DNA of 64,000 bases from Brachybacterium kimchii (lineage in GTDB: Bacteria; Actinomycetota; Actinomycetes; Actinomycetales; Dermabacteraceae), in NCBI RefSeq assembly GCF_023373525.1, contig NZ_CP097218.1, forward strand, positions 3,286,001-3,350,000, read 5' to 3'. Below the pieces are notes generated by a model that worked only from the letters and a program-made list of their open reading frames with translations, was not told where the DNA came from and did not search any database. This document shows positions 17,085 to 24,743 of the stretch, piece by piece (position 1 is the stretch's first letter; every line of letters begins with the position of its first letter). The position numbers and the translations under genes were made by a program.

Positions 17085-17640
17085 ACTCCCGCCCCCGCTC
17101 GTCGTCGCCGACGCCGCGGCCTGGCGAGCATGGCTCGACGCCCACGAGGACACCTCCGAGGGCGTCTGGCTCCTGCTCGCGAAGAAGGGCGGCAGTGGGC
17201 TGACGACCCTCACCTACCAGCAGGCTCTCGAGGAGGCCCTGTGCAGCGGTTGGATCGACGGGCAGCGCCGTGCGCACGACGAGCGCTCCTTCCGCCAGCG
17301 CTATACCCCGCGCCGCTCCCGCTCGATCTGGTCGCAGCGCAACGTCGAGATCATCGGCCGCCTCGAGGCCGCGTCGCGGATGCGCGAGCGCGGGCGGGCC
17401 GAGGTCGAACGGGCGAAAGCCGACGGACGCTGGGACAGCGCCTACGCCGGAGCGGCCAGCGCACAGGTGCCGCCGGCGCTCGCCGAGGCGCTCGCCGCCT
17501 CACCGCGGGCCCGCACAGCGTTCGACCTGCTCACCGGCAGCGCCCGCTACTCTGCCCTGCACCCGATCCTGAGCGCGACCCGCGAGGCGACCCGCCGCAC
17601 CCGCATCGCCGCGCTCGTCGAGAGACTCGAGAAGAACTGA
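17071..17640 (+). CDS. YdeI/OmdA-like family protein
   Basis: 189 aa. Conserved features of the YdeI/OmpD-associated family are seen: WRAWLDAHEDTSEGVWLLLAKK, a CSGWIDGQRR core, RYTPRRSRSIWSQRNV and the late helix AALVERLEKN. Family members are widespread and poorly understood. The ATG at 17071 lies inside the last codons of the WYL gene (14-bp overlap in another frame), so the two are co-transcribed. Confidence 0.85.
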   Translation: MAPAELPPPLVVADAAAWRAWLDAHEDTSEGVWLLLAKKGGSGLTTLTYQQALEEALCSGWIDGQRRAHDERSFRQRYTPRRSRSIWSQRNVEIIGRLEAASRMRERGRAEVERAKADGRWDSAYAGAASAQVPPALAEALAASPRARTAFDLLTGSARYSALHPILSATREATRRTRIAALVERLEKN

Positions 17641-17655
17641 CGGCGCGGGCGGCGG

Positions 17656-17719
17656 GCCGACGAGCCGACAGGCCGACAGGCCGGCGGGTTGACGGGCCGA
17701 CAGGTCGGCGGGCCGCAGG
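17656..17719. repeat. Octamer-period degenerate repeat (8 units)
   Basis: Eight consecutive 8-mers related to GCCGACAG (for example GCCGACGA, GCCGACAG, GCCGACAG, GCCGGCGG, GTTGACGG, GCCGACAG, GTCGGCGG) fill the gap between the YdeI-like and DUF1537 genes, which are convergent. Confidence 0.7.
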
Positions 17720-17749
17720 CTGAGGGCGTCCGCCGTCGGCCCGTCGGAC

Positions 17750-19060
17750 TCACCCGGTGATGCCGACGGCCTCGAGAACCCTGACGAGCGTGTCCTGGTC
17801 GCCCACGTTCCCGGGGACCACGATGTACAGCAGCTCGCGGCCGTCCCGCGCGCTCAGGCACCAGGCCGAGACCCCGGGCAGGATCTGGCCGAGCACGTGC
17901 GCGGTGCGCGCACCGAGTCCCCTGCGCGCGACCTCCGCCGAGGTGATCCCGCCCTTCGAGATCACCGTGCCCACGCGCGGCAGCAGGTCCGCGACGGCCG
18001 TGGTCAGCGCCGCCATCACCCGTTCGCCGTGATCGAGCGTGCCGTGGCTCGCGGAGCGCTGCCGCTCGGTCGACAGCAGCAGGAGGGACGCGGCGTCGTC
18101 GGCCGGGACGGTCCCGGTGGCAGGGGCGGCAGTGGCAGCACTGGTGGCGGTGCCGACCGAGGCGACCGCGTCCGCCGCCGCGTGCCCCGCCGTGGAGGGA
18201 TCCACGAGGGCCGCCTCGGTGCCGACGAGCGCCGGCTCGCCGAATCGCCGCGTGACCTGCGCGAGCTGCGTGGTCGCGCCCGCCGTGTGCGATCCGCAGA
18301 CGAGCAGGGTCCCGCCCGTCGGCCGCACCAGGGGAAGCGGCAGCCGGCCCTCGCTCGCGACCCCCGCGAGGTGCGCCGCGAGCGGGGAGGCCGAGCGCAC
18401 CACGACCCGCGTGCCGTGCTCCGCCGCCGCGTCGACCGCGCCGGCGATCCGCTTGATGTCCTCGTCGGTCACCGCATCGGGCAGGACCACGTCGCCCTCC
18501 GCGGCCGCGGTCAGTGCGTGTTCGAGAGCTCCCGCGCGCACGTCGGCGAGGGGCACGGGGACGCCGCGACGGCCCGAGGCACGGCCCACGTAGTCGGGCA
18601 GGTAACCGGTGGTGAAGCCGAACACCGGATCCTCGGCGTACTCCGTCTCGTGGGCCGGCAGGTCCTGGCCGTCGATGCACACCAGGTGCATGCCGTCGTG
18701 GGTGGTGCGCCCGCCGTCGGGGAAGGCCGGGACGAACAGCATGACGGCGTCCTCGAGGAACACCTCGGTCTCGGCGAACACGTGCCCGCGCAGCGTCGAA
18801 TCTCCGCGCAGCACGAACCGCACCTGCTCACCGGACCGCTCGGCCACGGCGATCCCCGCCGCCCGCACACGCCGGGCCAGGGCGACGGCCTCGTCCGGGG
18901 GCAGGGCGCGGCTGTTCGTCTGCACGTACACCGAGTCCGCTCCGGTCAGGGCCTCCTCGAGATCCCGCTCGAGCGTCTCCTCGGAGAGGTCCAGCAGCAC
19001 GGTCACGCCGGTCGCGGACTGCGTGCCCGTGGGGTCGTCGTCCAGGACGATGGTCTTCAT
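17750..19060 (-). CDS. Four-carbon acid sugar kinase family protein (DUF1537)
   Basis: 436 aa, a sugar-acid kinase (OtnK/DtnK family) that phosphorylates tetronates or related acids with ATP. The N-terminal substrate domain starts LDDDPTGTQSATGV and has VYVQTNSRAL and RGDSTLRGHVFAE. The C-terminal nucleotide domain has LLVCGSHTAGATTQL, VISKGGITSAEVA and YIVVPGNVGDQDTLVRVL. A low-complexity Ala/Thr stretch of about 30 residues separates them. ATG 19060 has GAGAGGA upstream; the 222-codon extension is a shadow frame. No usual partners (4-phosphate dehydrogenase, isomerase or class II aldolase) are nearby, so the substrate is open. Confidence 0.88.
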   Translation of the reverse strand: MKTIVLDDDPTGTQSATGVTVLLDLSEETLERDLEEALTGADSVYVQTNSRALPPDEAVALARRVRAAGIAVAERSGEQVRFVLRGDSTLRGHVFAETEVFLEDAVMLFVPAFPDGGRTTHDGMHLVCIDGQDLPAHETEYAEDPVFGFTTGYLPDYVGRASGRRGVPVPLADVRAGALEHALTAAAEGDVVLPDAVTDEDIKRIAGAVDAAAEHGTRVVVRSASPLAAHLAGVASEGRLPLPLVRPTGGTLLVCGSHTAGATTQLAQVTRRFGEPALVGTEAALVDPSTAGHAAADAVASVGTATSAATAAPATGTVPADDAASLLLLSTERQRSASHGTLDHGERVMAALTTAVADLLPRVGTVISKGGITSAEVARRGLGARTAHVLGQILPGVSAWCLSARDGRELLYIVVPGNVGDQDTLVRVLEAVGITG

Positions 19061-19253
19061 GGGGTCCTCTCGGGGTGGGTAGGGGGTGGGGTCGACGGCG
19101 GGACGTCGGGGGACTGGCATGAGCCTGTCACGGGGCGGGACCGCATCGGCAGCGCCGCCCGCGCGGCGGACGTGCCCGCCTCGTCGGCCGGACCGGATGT
19201 AGCGTCCCCCTCGATCTCGCGCGAAGCCGCGAGCCGCGCCCCGAGGAGGAATC

Positions 19254-20066
19254 ATCAGCGAGCTCCTGTCCCACCTGCCCCAGCTCGGCGCCGCCGGGTG
19301 GCTGCTCGTCGTCGCCGGGGCGCTCGTGGTCGGCTTCTCGAAGTCCGCCCTGCCGGGTGCCGGGACGATCGCCGTGGGCCTGTTCGCCCTGGCCCTGCCG
19401 CCCAAGGAGTCGACCGCCGCGCTTCTGATCCTGCTGATCCTGGGCGATGCGACCGCGCTGTGGATGTACCGCCGCGAGCCCGACTGGCGCACGCTGATCC
19501 GTCTGATCCCGAGCGTGCTCGTCGGTCTCGTGGTGGGCGCGCTGTTCCTCAAGTACGCCGAAGCCTCGGCCGTGCGCGGTGGCATCGGCGTGATCCTCCT
19601 TCTCCTGGTCGCGCTCACCCTGTGGCGCCGACGCCGCGCGACCCTGCGGGCTCGCCGCGACGAGAGCCGAGGCGACGGCACGGCAGCGGGAGAGGACGAG
19701 CCGACCGTCGGTCGGATCGGGCGCATCGGCTACGGATCGCTCGGTGGCTTCACCACGATGGTCGCGAACGCCGGCGGACCGCCCATGTCCATGTACTTCT
19801 ACGCGATGCGCATGCCCGTGCTGACGTTCCTGGGGACCTCCGCCTGGTTCTTCGCGATCGTGAACCTGCTGAAGCTGCCGTTCTCCGCGAGCCTGGGCCT
19901 GTTCAGCCTGCAGTACGCGCTCATGGACGTGCTGCTCGCGCCGCTGGTCATCCTCAGCGCACTGATCGGCCGACGCATCGCCCAGCGCGTCCCGCAGAGC
20001 GTCTTCGAGAAGGCGATCCTCGTGCTCACCGTGGTCTCCGCCGCCGCGCTGATCGTGGGGGCGTGA
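19254..20066 (+). CDS. TSUP (TauE/SafE) family membrane permease; start codon unclear
   Basis: Anion/organosulfur exporter-type membrane protein with about eight hydrophobic segments. GFSKSALPGAGTIAVGLFA and the repeated-half motif VANAGGPPMSMYFYAMRMPV are typical of the family. The first canonical start is GTG 19326, but it falls in the middle of helix 1. The reading frame continues upstream, coding a normal TSUP beginning (SELLSHLPQLGAAGWLLVV), to an AGGAGGA site followed by ATC ATC AGC, with an in-frame TAG at 19200. No ATG, GTG or TTG exists in between. I place the start at ATC 19254 and mark it uncertain. Confidence 0.75.
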   Translation: MSELLSHLPQLGAAGWLLVVAGALVVGFSKSALPGAGTIAVGLFALALPPKESTAALLILLILGDATALWMYRREPDWRTLIRLIPSVLVGLVVGALFLKYAEASAVRGGIGVILLLLVALTLWRRRRATLRARRDESRGDGTAAGEDEPTVGRIGRIGYGSLGGFTTMVANAGGPPMSMYFYAMRMPVLTFLGTSAWFFAIVNLLKLPFSASLGLFSLQYALMDVLLAPLVILSALIGRRIAQRVPQSVFEKAILVLTVVSAAALIVGA

Positions 20067-20261
20067 GCGGGCTCAAGGGGCGACAGCGGGATCCAGGCGG
20101 GATAGAGGCGGGACGCCGGCGGAGCACTGGTCCTCGGCTGCCCGTGGGCGCCACTTTGCGGGGCGGTCGCGGCGGCGTGCCGAGTCCTGGCCATTGCTCA
20201 GCGGGCTCTCTGCCCGCAGCGCCTATCGTGAGGCCGTCGGCCCCGCAGATGAGGAGATCCC

Positions 20262-21158
20262 ATGAGCACCCCGAGCCTCGCTGGCACGTATCCCATCGGA
20301 GGGCGCGACGTGCCCCGTATCGGCTACGGCCTGGGCAGTCTGCACCGCTCGGTCGAGCAGCCCGGCGGGCACGATGCCGCCGTCTCCCTCTTGCGCGACG
20401 TCTATGACCTGGGCATCCGCATGCTCGACACCGCGCACTTCTACGGGGACGGGCTCGCGAACTCGCTGATCCGCGAGGCGCTGGGCACGCACCGCGACGA
20501 CCTCTTGCTCGCCACCAAGGCCGGGGCGCGCTCGACGCCCGAGGGGCCGTTCCCGATGACTGCGGCACAGAAGCCCTCCGAGCTGCGCGACAGCGTGGAG
20601 ATCAACCTGCAGACCCTCGGCACCGACCGGTTGGACCTCCTGTACCTGCGCCGCATGGACTTCCTCCCCGGACTCGTCGTCGAAGGGGATCAGCAGGTGC
20701 CGCTCGAAGACCAGCTCGGCGAACTGCTCGCGCTGCAGAACGAGGGCAAGATCCTGGGGATCGGCCTCAGCCATGTGCGCCTCGAGCAGGTGCGGCAGGC
20801 GTTTGACCTGGGTGTCGAGGTGCAGGCCGTCCAGAACATCTTCAACGCCGTCGACCGCCATGACCAGGCGCTCGCCGACCTCGCCGAGAAGAAGGGCGCC
20901 GCGTGGATCCCGTACTTCCCGCTCGGCGGCGGCTTCCACCAGGGCCCGAAGGTCACCGACGACGAGACCGTGCAGCGCATCGCCGCCGCGCACGGGGTCA
21001 CATCCTCGCAGGTGGGCCAGGCATGGCTTCTGCACAGCGCCCCGAACACCGTGCTGATCTCCGGCACCTCCCAGCGAGCGCACCTCGAGGAGAACGTCGC
21101 CGCCGGCGATGTGCAGCTGAGCGACGAGGAGTGGGCGCAGCTCGACGCGCTGGGATGA
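20262..21158 (+). CDS. Aldo/keto reductase
   Basis: NAD(P)H-dependent carbonyl reductase-like TIM barrel, 298 aa. Asp56 (LDTAHFYGDG), Tyr61 and Lys86 (ATKAG) of the catalytic tetrad are present, but the usual His in the LYLH-type strand is Arg130 (LLYLRRMD). This could lower ordinary reductase activity or shift substrate. C-terminal cofactor motifs LISGTSQRAHLEENV are intact. GAGGAGATCCC precedes ATG 20262. It stands alone after the TSUP gene. Confidence 0.88.
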   Translation: MSTPSLAGTYPIGGRDVPRIGYGLGSLHRSVEQPGGHDAAVSLLRDVYDLGIRMLDTAHFYGDGLANSLIREALGTHRDDLLLATKAGARSTPEGPFPMTAAQKPSELRDSVEINLQTLGTDRLDLLYLRRMDFLPGLVVEGDQQVPLEDQLGELLALQNEGKILGIGLSHVRLEQVRQAFDLGVEVQAVQNIFNAVDRHDQALADLAEKKGAAWIPYFPLGGGFHQGPKVTDDETVQRIAAAHGVTSSQVGQAWLLHSAPNTVLISGTSQRAHLEENVAAGDVQLSDEEWAQLDALG

Positions 21159-21256
21159 TGCATCTCTGACGGTGTGACACGGGGGCTATGCGGGCCCTGG
21201 GGAAGCGGGGATGTTGCCCGCGAGGCGACCGTCCGATGGGGTCCGATCGGGTGGCT

Positions 21257-21274
21257 CCCGTTATCCACAACGGG
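21257..21274. promoter_or_regulatory. Hairpin with perfect DnaA-box-like TTATCCACA
   Basis: CCCGTT (21257-21262) and AACGGG (21269-21274) flank ATCCAC, and the stretch contains TTATCCACA (21261-21269). It is 70 bp before the DUF6318 gene. The same 9-mer occurs in reverse at 52458-52466 before the DUF559 gene. Confidence 0.45.
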
Positions 21275-21344
21275 GTGGGAGCAGTGGCGGGCTGGGCGTC
21301 GCCTGGATACTGTGCAGGCATCCCGCCCCCACCCGGAAGCCGCC

Positions 21345-21962
21345 ATGACGACGACTCGACGCACCCTCTCCTCCCTCGCCGTCCTCGCTCTCGCCGCCGG
21401 TCTGATGACCGGCTGCGGTGACAAGGACGACCCCTCTCCCAGCGCTGGCAGCGAAGCCACCGCGTCTGCCCCCGTGGAGCAGTCCGATGGGGGAGGCGAG
21501 AGCGCGAAGCCGGACGTGCCGAAGCCCGACCCGAAGGATTACGCGGGAATGGATGAGCACACGGATGAGGGGGCGGAGCAGGCATACAAATACTTTTGGG
21601 CTGTGATGCTTTGGTCCTATCAGACGGGGGACACAGAAGTGCTTAAAAGTCTCTTTGGCGAAAGTTGCGCCAGTTGTGATCAAAACTTGCATGAAATCGA
21701 GAAACTTAACAAGACGGGAAAATGGTGGTCTCGGGCTACGATCGATGACCGCGATCTCCGCACATATGAATCCGAGAAGCATGAGCTTGAAGTCGGCTAC
21801 ACCTTCATTCTCTCTGAACACTCGGAACCTGTTTACGGCAACTCGCGACTCAAGCAGGAGCCTGATACAAGGTACGGGACGGTGGGCGGCATGTCGTGGA
21901 GCGAAGGCTCGTGGGTGGTGAATGCCTTCAACTTGAAGACTGAGAAGGTCGTCGATGGGTGA
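21345..21962 (+). CDS. DUF6318 family lipoprotein
   Basis: 205 aa. Lipobox MTGC follows a hydrophobic signal, then a Ser/Ala/Pro linker and the family core DEHTDEGAEQAYKYFWAVML, with YQTGDTEVLKSLF and a paired-cysteine CASCDQNL segment. The function of DUF6318 is unknown; members are common in Micrococcales. From about 21560 onward the codons become clearly AT-richer than neighbouring genes (runs such as AAA, CTT, TTT). It overlaps the next gene by 8 bp. The ATG at 21345 starts the signal peptide. Confidence 0.85.
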   Translation: MTTTRRTLSSLAVLALAAGLMTGCGDKDDPSPSAGSEATASAPVEQSDGGGESAKPDVPKPDPKDYAGMDEHTDEGAEQAYKYFWAVMLWSYQTGDTEVLKSLFGESCASCDQNLHEIEKLNKTGKWWSRATIDDRDLRTYESEKHELEVGYTFILSEHSEPVYGNSRLKQEPDTRYGTVGGMSWSEGSWVVNAFNLKTEKVVDG

Positions 21963-23133
21963 GGGGGTGCGCCGCCGCTCTTGCTCGAGGGCAAAGTTGG
22001 CGATCGCGTTCCTTTTCGTGATTGCAGGCGTTCTGGCTGGGCATTCCTCGGCGTACGGAGATTTCCAGGGCTTCCTCGACGATGATTCGGTTGGGGCTGA
22101 CGCCGAAGAGCAAATCAATAAAGGGGAAGGCGGAGATGAGTCGGTCGACACGGGGCCGGGTCATTCTAAGGCTGATCGAGATCGACGCGATAGGCGGACT
22201 GGGCGCACGAAGGTGGTCGCGCCGCCTTCTAATCCGTTCTCGGGCTTGGTGGCGTCCATTTCTGCAATATTTGAAACTGAATGGAAGGATGTGGATCGCA
22301 CTCCCTACAAATGCACGCAAAACGGCAACGTTGGAAAGTGTGTGGCCGATCCTGATGCGTGTACGGCGGAAGAATTGCCGACGATTCGGACCGCAGGTGT
22401 CGATGTCATGATCCCGAACACCTCCGGAGTTTCCACAACTCGAGGCGGGGGTGGGGACGGGCAGAGTCAGGTTGGTACTACTTCACTGCGTGGTGCAGGT
22501 AGTTCTGCAGGTACCTCTACTTCTACTCGCTGCGTTGGTTCGAAGACTCCTGAAGCGCCTCAAGGCGCTCAGTCTCAGAGTGCCGAGGACGAGAAGCCGG
22601 TCGTCATCACCGTCACGCAGAAGGACTTCGCGAAGCTGCCGGTGAAGGCAGCGTCGGCGCATGCAGGTCCGGAGCAGGGGTGGTTGCCGGCGAACATGGA
22701 TCTGGTGCTCTATGCGGATTCGGAGCCGCAGGTGCTGGAGACGGAGCTGTTGGACACTCCGGTCAGGATCCGGGCGACTCCTGTGGAGTACCGGTGGGAT
22801 CTGGGCGATGGGAACGTGCTCGTCACGGATGATCCCGGGGAGCCGTGGCCGTCGAAGGATGTGAGCGCGACCTTCGCCTATGAGGGCTGGTACGACGTCA
22901 CGCTGACGACCACCTATGAGGGGCAGTTCTCCGTGGATGGCGGGGAGTGGCAGGACATCGACGGCACGGTGGAGATCGCTTCGGATCCCCAGGAGGTCTA
23001 CTCGAAGTCGCTGGAGTCCCGTCTGGTCAATCCCGACCGTCCGCATGACGAGGAGAAGGATCCCTTCGTGCCGAAGCGCTCGAAGGACACCGAAGGTCCA
23101 CGCGACCCGAACGCCACCACCAAGGAGATCTGA
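21955..23133 (+). CDS. Secreted PKD-like domain protein, partner of the DUF6318 lipoprotein
   Basis: 392 aa. The signal or anchor helix is at about residues 13-34. A low-complexity middle follows (Gly/Ser/Thr-rich, with scattered Cys pairs: KCTQNGNVGKCVADPDAC), then a C-terminal PKD-like beta domain (about 265-345: YRWDLGDGN, FAYEGWYDVTLTTTYEG). It starts inside the lipoprotein gene (8-bp overlap), so both are made together. The first half, to about 22455, has strongly reduced GC, and the last part returns to host-like codon use. No enzymatic motif seen. Confidence 0.8.
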   Translation: MGEGVRRRSCSRAKLAIAFLFVIAGVLAGHSSAYGDFQGFLDDDSVGADAEEQINKGEGGDESVDTGPGHSKADRDRRDRRTGRTKVVAPPSNPFSGLVASISAIFETEWKDVDRTPYKCTQNGNVGKCVADPDACTAEELPTIRTAGVDVMIPNTSGVSTTRGGGGDGQSQVGTTSLRGAGSSAGTSTSTRCVGSKTPEAPQGAQSQSAEDEKPVVITVTQKDFAKLPVKAASAHAGPEQGWLPANMDLVLYADSEPQVLETELLDTPVRIRATPVEYRWDLGDGNVLVTDDPGEPWPSKDVSATFAYEGWYDVTLTTTYEGQFSVDGGEWQDIDGTVEIASDPQEVYSKSLESRLVNPDRPHDEEKDPFVPKRSKDTEGPRDPNATTKEI

Positions 23134-23175
23134 GCGGAGGTCGGCTGCTGATCGTCGGCCGTCCGTCGGCCCCGA

Positions 23176-24504
23176 TCACCTCTCCTGGCCGGACACCTCC
23201 ACCCGCTCCGCGAACGACCTCGCTGGCGCGGGACCATCGGTCAGGTGCAGCGCGAGCTCGCAGAACATGGCGTCGGCCCAGGAGAACCAGGGGCGGGTGA
23301 AACGCTCGGGGTCATCCACGTGGAAGGACTCGTGCATGCGGTCCGTGCCGCCGTCGGTCGCGAGCAGCAGTCGGATGATCTCGCGTCCCCGCTCCGGCGT
23401 GCCGGTCAGGCCCTCGACGGCGAAGGCGATGGGCCACACATACTGCTCGGGGGTGTGCGGGCTGCCGATGCCCGTCGCCACCGTCCCCGAGTAGCGGTAC
23501 GGGTTCGCCATCCCCAGGCAGAACGCCCGTGTCGCGTCCGCGAGCTCGGGATCCAGCACGTCGGGCGCATCCAGCGGCAGGGACAGCAGCGAGGGCATGT
23601 TCGCGTCGTCCATCAGCAGCTGCCCGCCCAGGCCGTCAACCTCGTAGGCGTAGATCCGGGAGCCCTCGTGCTCGACCACGCCGTGCGCCGCGACGCCCTC
23701 GAGGATCGAAGTGCGCAGAGCATCGGCATCCGCCGCGAGAGCCTCGTCGCCGTACACAGACAGCGCCACGTCCGCGATCGCCATCAGGGCCTGCGCGGCC
23801 TGCAGGTTCGCCGGCACGTTGTAGCCGAAGGTGCAGGCGTCGTCGGAGGGTCGGAAACCGCTCCAGGTCATGCCGGTGACGCCGAGGGGCGATCCCAGTC
23901 CGTCGCGGTCCAGGGTCTCCGTGGGGATGCCGATGTCGCGCACGAACCTGTACTGCGAGCGCTCCTCGTGCTCGGTCTCGAGCCGCCACTGGTCCACGAT
24001 CGTGCGCAGCACACCGTGGGCCAGACCGTCGAACAGGTCCCCGCGACCGGTGATCCGCAGCAGACGGTGCCCGAAGATGATCGGGAACGCGAGGGAGTCG
24101 ACCTCGTACTTCTGCTCCCAGATCATCGGGTCCTGGCACAGGTCGTTCGCATCGTGGTGCGCGCCCGTGGGCCCCAGGTTCGCGGAGTTCGCGTACGGGT
24201 CGTGCGCGATCATCCGCAGTTGGCGGCGCACCACCGCGGCGAGCAGGTCCGCGAGCGGCTCGCAGTCGGCGGCGAGACGCAGGTAGGGGAACATCTGCGT
24301 GGTCGAGTCGCGCAGCCACATCGCGGGGATGTCGCCCGTGATGACGAAGGCGGTGCCGTCCTCCGCGAGGGTGATCGTGTCGGTGAGAGTGCGCAGCAGC
24401 GCCGCCTCGACGAACGATCCGGCCTCCTCGCCGAGCTCGCTGCGCACACGGTCGGCGGCCGAGCGCAGGGCATCGGCGATCTGGGGTTCCACGGTGAAGC
24501 TCAC
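23176..24504 (-). CDS. GH125 family exo-alpha-1,6-mannosidase
   Basis: Metal-independent alpha-mannosidase family (formerly DUF1237), 442 aa, normal length. Characteristic stretches are GDIPAMWLRDSTTQMFPYLR, RMIAHDPYANSAN, LGPTGAHHDANDL, YEVDSLAFPI, MTWSGFRPSDDACTFGYNVP and MDDANMPSLLSLPL. No signal peptide, so a cytoplasmic enzyme acting on imported mannosides. I use GTG 24504, where homology begins; no good ribosome-binding site is visible, and ATG 24561 is an alternative. Convergent with the PKD-like gene. Confidence 0.9.
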   Translation of the reverse strand: MSFTVEPQIADALRSAADRVRSELGEEAGSFVEAALLRTLTDTITLAEDGTAFVITGDIPAMWLRDSTTQMFPYLRLAADCEPLADLLAAVVRRQLRMIAHDPYANSANLGPTGAHHDANDLCQDPMIWEQKYEVDSLAFPIIFGHRLLRITGRGDLFDGLAHGVLRTIVDQWRLETEHEERSQYRFVRDIGIPTETLDRDGLGSPLGVTGMTWSGFRPSDDACTFGYNVPANLQAAQALMAIADVALSVYGDEALAADADALRTSILEGVAAHGVVEHEGSRIYAYEVDGLGGQLLMDDANMPSLLSLPLDAPDVLDPELADATRAFCLGMANPYRYSGTVATGIGSPHTPEQYVWPIAFAVEGLTGTPERGREIIRLLLATDGGTDRMHESFHVDDPERFTRPWFSWADAMFCELALHLTDGPAPARSFAERVEVSGQER

Positions 24505-24631
24505 CCGCGCAAGAGTATGCGGAAAGCGCTCTGCGGGGCGATCGGTTTCAGCGCTCCGCATCGTCTGCGGAGTCCATCGGACAGGTCCAGCGGGCGTCGA
24601 CCGGTCTCCGCTGCCCCTGCCCCGTCGTCCG

Positions 24632-24690
24632 CCCATCGTCTGCCCGTCGGCCTGCCCCATCGTCTGCCGGTCGGCCTGCCCCTTCGGGGT
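24632..24690. repeat. 24-bp tandem repeat made of octamers
   Basis: Units at 24632-24655 and 24656-24679 differ by one base (CCCATCGTCTGCC then C or G, then GTCGGCCTGC) and a third, decayed unit follows. It fills the divergent gap between GH125 and the uncharacterised gene at 24744. Confidence 0.7.
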
Positions 24691-24743
24691 GCGCCTTCGG
24701 TCTGCCCCTGGTCCTCGACCCTCGCGTGGGGCACCCTGGTGGC

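Noticed and set aside
21261-21269. TTATCCACA as part of a replication origin
   Set aside because: A single box here, no cluster of boxes, no dnaA/dnaN genes and no AT-rich unwinding region.
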